Assembly (NCBI GenBank): GCA_938743325.2
Contig: OW568863.1
Location: 372,001 to 436,000 of the forward strand
DNA length: 64,000 bases
Source of the DNA: Pycnococcus provasolii
Lineage: Eukaryota; Chlorophyta; Pseudoscourfieldiophyceae; Pseudoscourfieldiales; Pycnococcaceae
Reading direction: 5' to 3'
This document shows, in pieces, positions 56,831-64,000 of this stretch. The number at the start of each line of letters is the position of its first letter. Within the stretch, counting starts at the first letter, position 1. Both the position numbers and the translations under genes were made by a program. Below the pieces are notes generated by a model. The model ran no database searches and was not told the DNA's origin. It saw only the letters and a program-made list of their open reading frames with translations.

Positions 56831-58596
56831 GAGTCTTAAGAGGACCTGTGAGGAAATGGCCAGGGGGTTGCTCGGGGAGGCCGAAACGAGCGCTGACTTT
56901 TCCCGAGACGAGGAAACGAAACGGGGGGGAGGCGCTGACCGAATAATTAATAATTCCACGGAAGGAATTCCAGGGAAGGAATTCCACGGAAAGAATTCGT
57001 CATAACCTTAGGCGCGGTGGTGATGAAGAACCATTATTAATTAACCAAGTGAAGACCCAAGTGCATTGCCAATGAGTCCGTCCCCTTTCGACTGTCCGTC
57101 CCCGACCATCTGCAACCTGCAGTGCAACCTGCAATGCAATGCGCAATGGCCTGCCAATGGGGCTTTGACCAACCTCCTCCTCCGGCTCCTCCGGAATTAT
57201 GAGGGGAATTATGTAAGGGCTTGGTAATGTAGGCCCTTACTTAATTCAGCGGCCTCGGTGTTAGACTCGGTGTCGGATCGCTCGACTTTTCCAACTCGAC
57301 TCGACGACGATTTAGGATTGGACAATTGAGGATTCCAGCCTTCTGACGCGCATGCACGACTCGTGTTCCTGCACGGGGTCCCGGTCCTGCCGGTCGTCGT
57401 CGTCTAAAGTCGTTGTTGCCTCCCCCAGGAATGGGCCCCAGCCTTCTGCACTCTGACCTGCGCCGTACTTGTACTACTTTTTACAGTGCTCTGGAAAACT
57501 CGTCCAGCCTCCCTCCCTCGTTTGTTCCTTGGTTCTGGTCTTCTGGATAACCAGGCACAACTGCACAGCGTGATCCCTCCTCCCCTCCTCCCCTCCTGCT
57601 TTGTGGCTTGTGTTTTGCGGTGGTCAATAAAATAGTGCTACGGAAAGGTGCAAAGTGGTCAAACCCACTCCGCCACATGAATAAGGCTGGAATAAGGTGG
57701 TATAAGGGTGGTCGGTGGATGGGGTCTAACTCCGCGAAACACGACGACATCGAACGAGCCAAGAAATAAAATACTTCCTAGTTTAGCGAAGAAAAATCAA
57801 ACGCCTTCTCCCTTGGGAAAGCCCATGGGGAGCGAGCGAGACATTTGTTTCTCTCAAGAGCTTTGGTGGCATTCCCGTTATCCAAAGGCTAGGACGCTGA
57901 GAGGCTGCGAGGGCGAGCGGCACCGTTATTTTCAACTAGCTAACGAGAGAAAATTAGATTAGGTTGGCGCAGAAATGGGGAAACAGGTGCGACGAGATTG
58001 ATGAAGAAATAACACGAAAATGCGCGTAAGAAGCGAGAGTCGTGGGCGAGAGACTCTTGTGCGAGGAGAGGCGAGGAAATGTAGGTCACCTCGTTATTTC
58101 CAGCCGGTTGAACTGTTCGCGTCACCGAGACGGCGTGGAGACGTTCAAGAAACAAGCTGCACATCAACGCCAGGGAAAAAAACAACGACGTTTTCTCTGT
58201 CGTGAAAGGTGAAAGGACAAGGTGGAAGGCTGAGGGCCCACTGCACAATAACATGCAGTGATTGCGTTGCGTTGCGTTGCGTTGCGTCGTCCAACTCGTT
58301 CCCCTTTGCCTTTCTTTCTGCCTTTCTCTCCGAGGCTCAACTGTACAGTACTGTTCCGTGTTCCGTGCAACAAGTGCTCCGAGCACGGGTCCCTGTGCCG
58401 AGCAACAAGACGCCCTTGTCTCACGCCCTTGTTACAGGCCCTTGTGCCGAGCAACAAGACGCCATACTAATCATCCCACGTCTTCGTCTTCGTCTTCTCT
58501 TGTAAAAAGTGGCGGTGTCTTAAGCTGGCTCTTAAGTTTCCACGGGAGTAGTTAGGAACTTCTTCTTCTTTTGCAACTTACGTTTCGAAGCTTGCA
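56831..58596. other. Long gene-free divergent region
   Basis: No coding region is supported between the CFAP43-like and exchanger genes. It contains GGAATTCCACGGAA-type repeats (about 56950-56998), a GTTGC microsatellite (about 58262-58287) and two copies of GTGCCGAGCAACAAGACGCC about 48 bp apart near 58396 and 58444. Confidence 0.5.
58396..58464. repeat. Short direct repeat GTGCCGAGCAACAAGACGCC
   Basis: Two 20-bp copies separated by about 28 bp, upstream of the exchanger gene. Confidence 0.6.
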
Positions 58597-60543
58597 ATGG
58601 AAGACTGCGAGTATGCGGCACCGCGGTGTGCACCGGCGACGGCGAGAGGCGGCTGGGACATTGCAGGCGCGCGCAGGGGATACGGTGGTGGTGGTGGTGG
58701 TGGTGGTGGTGTGAGGACGGTGGGGGAACTTTATAGAGGTGTTGGCGGCGGTGGTGCACGCAAAGGCCGAGGCTTTCGCCGGCCTCTGCGCCGACTCGCA
58801 GCAGGAGGGCTCTTCTACACAGCGGTGCTCGCCTACGCTGGCTTTGCCGCCTGGCAAGCCTTCACCGGAACAGCCGAGTCAGAAGACGACAGCTTGCGTG
58901 TTGGCGGCCGTTCACTGCTCAGCGGAGGTGGAGCGTGCGGCTCCGCATATGACTTGTGGGGTGGCAAGAAGGCGATTGTCGACGACAAGTTCTACATCGC
59001 CTATCTCTTTGGCATTATCTACATGTTCGTCGGCATTGCCATCATCTGCGACGACTACTTCGTGGGCAGCCTCGAGGCTATCTGCGAAAAACTCGAGCTT
59101 CCTGAGGATGTCGCCGGTGCCACGTTCATGGCGGCGGGAAGTTCGGCGCCTGAGCTATTCACCAGTCTCATGAGCCTCATCACCAACGCAGGAAACGAAA
59201 TTGGTATCTCAGCCATTGTTGGCAGCGCTGTGTTCAACGTGCTCGTTATTATCGGCGGAACGGCGATGCTTGCCGGCCAAATTCTCGTATTGGACTGGCG
59301 ACCCGTCGTGCGCGACGTTCTCTTCTACCTCACCTCCATTGGCACTACGTTGCTTTTCCTATACGATGGCGAGGTGTTCTGGTGGGAAGGTCTTATTTCC
59401 ACAGCCCTATACGGTGTTTACATCTTCACCATGTACTACAACGAGCAGCTCATGGATTGGATGACGAACACGTTCGAAAAATCCAGCGCCACCGTGGCGC
59501 CTGCGCCCAGCGCAAAAGATGGTGCGTCCTTTGAAATCAACGCGCAAAGTCCGCCTCGCTCTCCCATCGTTTTGGTCCCTCCTCGCGAGCTGTCTGTGCA
59601 AGACTACGTCGATTCATCAATGGCCATATGGCATGCTCCCGGCGGCTCCAAGCCGCTGGTTGGCGCGGCGAAGGCGTTTGGGAGTGGTGTTTACGTTGTG
59701 ATGATGGCGAAGCGTTGGCGGCGCAAGGCACTTGACATGGCACTGCCAATCATGACGACTCACGGAACATCCTACCTACAATCTTCAGGCGAAGCGGACG
59801 GAAAGTTCAACGTGGAGAAAGCTCGAAGGAGCATTGACGAGGACAGCACAGAGAGCGGCGCGGACGACAAGGACGACGGCAGCGACAAGGCGAGCTCGAA
59901 GGGCTCGGATAGCGACGACGAGGAGGAGGAGAAGGGGTCGCCGTTCCAGCTGCCTGAGAGCTTGGCGGACGCGCCGATGTGGGCGCTGTGCTTGCCCTGG
60001 AACATCGTCTTCTACTGCACGGTGCCCGACTGCACGCGCAAGGGGTGGGAGGGCTTCTACCTGTTGTCCTTCCTCGGGTCCATCACCATGATCGGCGCCA
60101 TTTCGTACTGCATGGTTGAGTGGGCGAACCTCATCGGATGTGCCGTGGACGCGCCGCTTGCCATCATGGGAACGCAGGTGCTTGCCGCGGGCACCTCCAT
60201 CCCAGACGCGCTGAGCTCCGTTCTCGTTGCACGCCAGGGCATGGGTGACATGGCTGTGGCAAATGCCATCGGAAGCAATGTGTTCGACATCTGGCTTGGC
60301 CTTGGATTTCCGTGGATGATTATGCTCCCCTTCAGGAAGGGTGGCAAGGTTAAGCTCGACACGACGGAGCTTTACCCGAATATTGGCATTCTCGTTGGCG
60401 TTTTGGTCCTCTACTTCACGTCACTTAAATTCGCCAAGTTCAAGCTTGGTATGAAGCTCGGCGCGATGTACTGTGTCGCCTATCTCGGATTTACCATGTG
60501 GAATGTGATCGGCGTGTGGTACATGAGAGTTTACGATAAATGA
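58597..60543 (+). CDS. K+-dependent Na+/Ca2+ exchanger-like (NCKX/CaCA superfamily)
   Basis: 648 residues. A Gly-rich cytosolic head with (GGT)n precedes a first hydrophobic segment. The first exchanger half has alpha-1 repeat VAGATFMAAGSSAPELFTSL (about 173-192). A hydrophilic loop rich in Asp/Glu/Ser/Lys lies at about 300-455. The second half has alpha-2 repeat MGTQVLAAGTSIPDALSSVL followed by NAIGSNVFDIWLGLGFPW (about 524-572). The GSSAPE and GTSIPD motifs are the ion-binding repeats of the CaCA superfamily and are closest to NCKX/SLC24. It likely exports Ca2+ across the plasma membrane or an internal membrane. Only 95 bp separate it from the convergent next gene. Confidence 0.9.
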   Translation: MEDCEYAAPRCAPATARGGWDIAGARRGYGGGGGGGGGVRTVGELYRGVGGGGARKGRGFRRPLRRLAAGGLFYTAVLAYAGFAAWQAFTGTAESEDDSLRVGGRSLLSGGGACGSAYDLWGGKKAIVDDKFYIAYLFGIIYMFVGIAIICDDYFVGSLEAICEKLELPEDVAGATFMAAGSSAPELFTSLMSLITNAGNEIGISAIVGSAVFNVLVIIGGTAMLAGQILVLDWRPVVRDVLFYLTSIGTTLLFLYDGEVFWWEGLISTALYGVYIFTMYYNEQLMDWMTNTFEKSSATVAPAPSAKDGASFEINAQSPPRSPIVLVPPRELSVQDYVDSSMAIWHAPGGSKPLVGAAKAFGSGVYVVMMAKRWRRKALDMALPIMTTHGTSYLQSSGEADGKFNVEKARRSIDEDSTESGADDKDDGSDKASSKGSDSDDEEEEKGSPFQLPESLADAPMWALCLPWNIVFYCTVPDCTRKGWEGFYLLSFLGSITMIGAISYCMVEWANLIGCAVDAPLAIMGTQVLAAGTSIPDALSSVLVARQGMGDMAVANAIGSNVFDIWLGLGFPWMIMLPFRKGGKVKLDTTELYPNIGILVGVLVLYFTSLKFAKFKLGMKLGAMYCVAYLGFTMWNVIGVWYMRVYDK

Positions 60544-60638
60544 AGTTGAGAATTGTAGGCAAGCGAATCCTATCTGAAATGCGTAAGTACTGTAAGTACT
60601 GAAATGTTAATGTTTTCAAGTTCTTGAATGAATTCGTT

Positions 60639-62231
60639 TTACACCTGGTTTACCTGATTAGCGTTAACACCCGGAGATACGGACATCGTCGCCATCTCCG
60701 CATCGGCAGGCGACGTCAAATCTCCCTTCGAGGATGTTCTGCGTGTGTAGAGCATGGCCCCAATGAGCAGAATCGTAGTCCCGACGAGCTCAATCATAAC
60801 TGCAAGCGACACTCCGAACACGCCGGTCATGTAGTACGGCATCAGCACACCGACACCAATCAGAATGCCCAATGGGATGGCCCCGGGGCCACAAATGAAC
60901 ATCGACAGATACAGGCATGCTGCATTGAAGAGTTCATTAAGCCGCCGGCGCATGGCAGACTGCTGCGACGTGTCATCAGCTCCACCGTTCCCATCCCCGT
61001 TACCTCCTCCAGCGACATTCAGAGAGGGTTCCGCGGGTGCCAGTACTCTTCTGCCACTTCGCGTGATGACCACGATGTTGTCTGCCTTTCGTCGTGCCGC
61101 GAGGAGGAAGCGGGGCAGAGCGAATGTGCCGGCAAGGGCGAAAATGCCAACGATGCTGGCCAACGGCACGCACAGTGCCAGCGGCGGGCTGTAGTACTTC
61201 ATGGACGACGCTGAGCACAGGACCGTTTGACAGCTCGGATCGCCGCCTACCACCTTCGAGGCGTCCGCTGAATTTCCACACGCGCAGGCGCCTGAACCGA
61301 AAGACTCTTCTTTTCTATCGAAGGTGTAATCCCAAGTCGAACACTGCGCGTGCATCTGAAGCTCAGGGTTTTCACGTGGCTCAATGTGCGAGTCGACGCG
61401 ATCGGCGCGCCATGTCACGCTCGTGCAATTGTAGTGCATCGTTGGCGCGCTCGCCTCGCCGCATGTCCAGTGCTTGCAAAAGCGCCCCATGTCCGGGCGC
61501 CACGTCACGTTGCCAGCTTGCAGGCCGATCGCCTCCTCCGCTCGCGTCTTCAGCTCGTAGTGCTCCCAGCGCGTCGTCTCGTGCAGCGAAGTCACACTCA
61601 TACCTGGTCTCATGTCGTCTACGGCGTTTCCCTCCTGCACGCATCGACACTGCTCCGTCTCTTGGCTGTCGTCGAATGACTTGGCGTAAACTGCCTTCCC
61701 GTAGTACGCCGCCCTGCCGCATGTCCAGCTCCGGCAGTAAACCTCGTCGTCGCCGCTGTCCACCTTCTTGCCCGCCTTCATCGCGTCCTCGTCGCGGTGA
61801 TCGTCGCAGCGGCACACGCCGTGCCTAACTGGCCTGTCCGTGCCGTGAGAGCCTGTCGTCCAAAGCACGCAGTAGCTGTTCGCTCCTCCGACGCGGTACC
61901 GCACACATGACGTGTGCGTTTGCAGTACGCGCCAACGGAGACCCCACGTTCCGCCTAAGTACGGCCCGAGCGGAAACTTCTTGGTGTCGTCGTAGTGTCC
62001 CGCCTTACGAAGCGCCTTATCCCACGACATCACTTTCGGCATTGGTGCGGCAAAGATTGCCGATAGCGACGTCGTATTCCGCGCGTTCGTGCTCGCGACA
62101 AGTACATCGTCACCTGAGGACGACTTGCTGTCTGAGATTGGTAACTGCTGGCCAAGTACGGCGTGGCCCAAAGCTGCTGCTGCCAGCGTGAGGAGAAGCA
62201 GCCTTGGTGTCTTTCTCTTCGCTTTCGTCAT
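60639..62231 (-). CDS. Unknown Cys-rich membrane protein
   Basis: 530 residues from the ATG at 62231. A signal peptide (LLLLTLAAAALGHAVLG) is followed by an extracellular part (about 30-340) with Cys-rich units of the type CRCDDHRDED, CRSWTCGRAAYYGKA, FCKHWTCGEAS and CACGN. The repeated pattern (Cys-x-x-Trp-Thr-Cys-Gly) suggests duplicated domains. Hydrophobic segments lie at about 347-375 and two more at about 432-490; a short cytosolic tail follows. I do not recognise the family; a receptor-like or surface protein is the plain reading. Confidence 0.7.
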   Translation of the reverse strand: MTKAKRKTPRLLLLTLAAAALGHAVLGQQLPISDSKSSSGDDVLVASTNARNTTSLSAIFAAPMPKVMSWDKALRKAGHYDDTKKFPLGPYLGGTWGLRWRVLQTHTSCVRYRVGGANSYCVLWTTGSHGTDRPVRHGVCRCDDHRDEDAMKAGKKVDSGDDEVYCRSWTCGRAAYYGKAVYAKSFDDSQETEQCRCVQEGNAVDDMRPGMSVTSLHETTRWEHYELKTRAEEAIGLQAGNVTWRPDMGRFCKHWTCGEASAPTMHYNCTSVTWRADRVDSHIEPRENPELQMHAQCSTWDYTFDRKEESFGSGACACGNSADASKVVGGDPSCQTVLCSASSMKYYSPPLALCVPLASIVGIFALAGTFALPRFLLAARRKADNIVVITRSGRRVLAPAEPSLNVAGGGNGDGNGGADDTSQQSAMRRRLNELFNAACLYLSMFICGPGAIPLGILIGVGVLMPYYMTGVFGVSLAVMIELVGTTILLIGAMLYTRRTSSKGDLTSPADAEMATMSVSPGVNANQVNQV

Positions 62232-63310
62232 TCTTGAACGTTGTGATTTTCTTTTCAGTTTTGAAACGTTTTTTTTAAGACGTTGACTATGGATAGAAAA
62301 GAAAGAAAAGGAAGGAACTTGCGGCCAGCCGCAATCACAGCGTGGCTGGCCTTGCACCCACACGTCACGTGGCCTTGCCAACACACACACACACTGTGCC
62401 CTGTAATGCCCGCACAATATAGGTATGTCCCTGACGATTCACTCACGCACGTGTGGTTGATAGTGGTGCAGTGAGGAGGGCAAGATGGTCCAATCTGGTG
62501 TCGTCGTGCAATCACCGTTCCGTCGCGGCCGGGGTGGTGCAAACAAGCTCGGCCTTAAAGTTTAGGGTACGTAAAGTGAAAAAAACTTGACGGAGAAACT
62601 TCTTCCTTCCCAGTTGGCCAACTGCACTCTTGCCTTCGAAGTGCTTGTTTCTTTTCAGGTTTCGTTTTTAAACCTTTACTCGCAGCGGATTGCGTTTTTG
62701 ACGCGTCACGCGTTTCCCCTTTCCATTGTTCCCAAGTGTTTCTTGTCTTGGGGACCTGTCCTGTGTGGGCTACCTGTGTGGTAAAGTATGTAAAGGTTTC
62801 TCCCACGTTGCTTTTTGCAGTTCCATTGTACCTGTACCACCCTGTTGATCCGTTGATCGCGTTTGACTCGCTCCATGAATTCATTCATTCCGTGCGATAT
62901 CGAGAAACGGTTTTTGTGGTTGGGTTTGGCCATCTCTCTTTTAGTGGTATTGAGTATATTCCATCCACATTCGGCCTGTCCACCTAGTCGAACCGTCGCA
63001 AATCTCCTTCCCTAAGGCGACGCAAATGATCGACTCGCGAGCTTTCACGCGACGAGATTCGGGGTCGTTCGGGTCCGTGCCAGCTGGCACGGGCCACTTC
63101 ATATCCCCTATGACAAACGCCTTGTACATAAGGCTGTTGGCAAAGGCTCCACTGTCCCATAGTGCTCGAAGTGCTATGATAATAGACTAAGAAGTACCTT
63201 AGTTTTCGCCGCTTCAACAAACACCTTAACTGTGCTGCGACTACTGTAGTGATTAGTTGTTTTCAAGAAACGAATCAATCTGTTATTTATTATTTACATC
63301 GACAGTACAC
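62232..63310. other. Gene-free region
   Basis: No well-supported gene. A 62-codon minus-strand frame (62941-63129, MYKAFVIGDMKWPVP...) is open from an ATG but has no recognisable family; other frames lack support. Confidence 0.4.
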
Positions 63311-64000
63311 TCACAACACATTTGTCAGCTCGACTTCTGGAGCTGGTGCGGCATTCGCCTCAGATTCATTTGGCGACAGCTCCTTGAATTCCAATTCCGG
63401 TTTGGCACGCGTATCGACGAGTACGACACCAACCACTCCGCCGACAATCATTAACATGAAAGCGCCGTCTCTGAGTTCCCACGGATCATTGAAGATGAGG
63501 ACGGCAAGCACGACGCCAACGAGAGGCTGGATTGTCCCAAACAGCGCGACTGTGGTAGAGCTGGCCCGAGCGACACAGTAATTTTGACTGCTATGTGCCA
63601 CAAAGGAGACGAACACGCCTGCGTACACCGCTCCAAGCCATGCGAGTGGCGGTGCCGCCTTCATCCACTGAACTGTTGCATTTATGTCATTCAGGCAAAT
63701 GATCATATTAGCGAAAGCAATGACGACCCATCCAGAAAGCGTGGCAAAGACGAACGCGCGTAGGCTGACGTTCCCTCGGCCACGAAGTAGTCTTCCCATG
63801 CCGACGAGAAAAGTCGCATATGATGTCACCTGGGCTGCCAGCGCAAGGATTCCCGTGGCTGTTTCCTTTCCTCGATGGCTTGCACCCTCGTCGATATGCG
63901 TCAAGCCAAGAGCACCAAGCGTTGCTATGGAGACGGCTATGCACTTCGCCGCTGTGAACGATTCCACGCCAAGAAAAAACGAGAAGATGGCGCTCAGCAC
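63311..64000 (-). CDS. DMT/EamA-type transporter (C-terminal part, truncated by window end)
   Basis: 229 residues are visible; the 5' end lies beyond 64000. Several hydrophobic helices include ILALAAQVTSYATFLVGMG, LGAVYAGVFVSFVAHSSQNY, TVALFGTIQPLVGVVLAVLI and AFMLMIVGGVVGVVLV. The TIQPLVGVVLA..IF...W segment followed by a GG-VV last helix is the second EamA repeat of drug/metabolite transporters (plant WAT1-like layout). The tail is acidic. The substrate is unknown. Confidence 0.8.
   Translation of the reverse strand: MLSAIFSFFLGVESFTAAKCIAVSIATLGALGLTHIDEGASHRGKETATGILALAAQVTSYATFLVGMGRLLRGRGNVSLRAFVFATLSGWVVIAFANMIICLNDINATVQWMKAAPPLAWLGAVYAGVFVSFVAHSSQNYCVARASSTTVALFGTIQPLVGVVLAVLIFNDPWELRDGAFMLMIVGGVVGVVLVDTRAKPELEFKELSPNESEANAAPAPEVELTNVL

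Noticed and set aside
57000-58596. tRNA or other RNA genes in the long gene-free stretch
   Set aside because: No cloverleaf-like A and B box arrangement could be recognised by eye; a covariance-model search would be decisive.
62941-63129. 62-codon minus-strand ORF
   Set aside because: Open from an ATG but without family resemblance, targeting signal or repeat; too short to support alone.

Overview
The window is nuclear DNA of a unicellular, apparently photosynthetic and flagellate eukaryote, most like a small green alga; I do not assign a species. Evidence: ER translocon subunits (Sec61-beta, RAMP4/SERP1), flagellar proteins (IFT56, a CFAP43/44-type protein), a peroxisomal DEG15-type protease ending in the PTS1-like tripeptide SKM, a plastid/cyanobacterial-type DUF1997 protein, a CRY-DASH photolyase/cryptochrome with a presequence, GT-AG introns, and scattered TTAGGG/CCCTAA repeats. 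Genes are dense and mostly intronless, often in convergent pairs 60-300 bp apart. Starts are first in-frame ATGs unless stated.

Layout. 0.3-14.2 kb: GNAT-ankyrin protein, nucleoplasmin-like FKBP, RAMP4, GYP-rich/Cys-rich tail protein, alpha/beta hydrolase, RCC1-repeat protein, DEG15-like protease, tail-anchored coiled-coil protein, and a secreted EGF/proline-rich/FG-GAP protein. 14.65-26.65 kb: a nest of three DNA transposons. 27.0-33 kb: IFT56, Cgr1/CCDC86-like protein, GT32 glycosyltransferase. 33.4-42.9 kb: EF-hand/SFI1-like coiled-coil protein, an unknown protein, a macro-domain-like protein, spliced Sec61-beta, DUF1997 protein, a tiny membrane ORF, a secreted ankyrin protein. 43-44.3 kb: retroelement relic with an RNase H domain. 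44.7-64 kb: CRY-DASH, DJ-1/PfpI-like protein, pyruvate kinase, CFAP43-like protein, NCKX-type exchanger, an unknown Cys-rich membrane protein, and the 3' part of a DMT/EamA transporter running off the window.

Transposon nest. The outermost element (TE-A) is Tc1/mariner-like, with perfect 210-bp inverted repeats and a TA target duplication. Its right repeat is split by a P-like element (TE-C, 7-bp duplication TGTGTAG). TE-C's left end is in turn split by a related P-like element (TE-B, 7-bp duplication GTTGAAG). Insertion order is therefore A, then C, then B. TE-B and TE-C each carry two convergent genes: a P/THAP9-like catalytic transposase that stops soon after the SQD/NQD..ENHF block, and a second protein with a shared LYYISGWL motif. 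That motif resembles the YIAGYV-type segment I recall downstream of the catalytic core in canonical P/THAP9 transposases. A transposase divided between two genes is the most interesting candidate for an undescribed system here.

A second recurring pattern is that short telomere-like arrays (TTAGGG, GGGTTC, GGGTTT variants) lie about 85-350 bp upstream of start codons of at least eight genes, on both strands. No tRNA, rRNA or CRISPR array was recognised.
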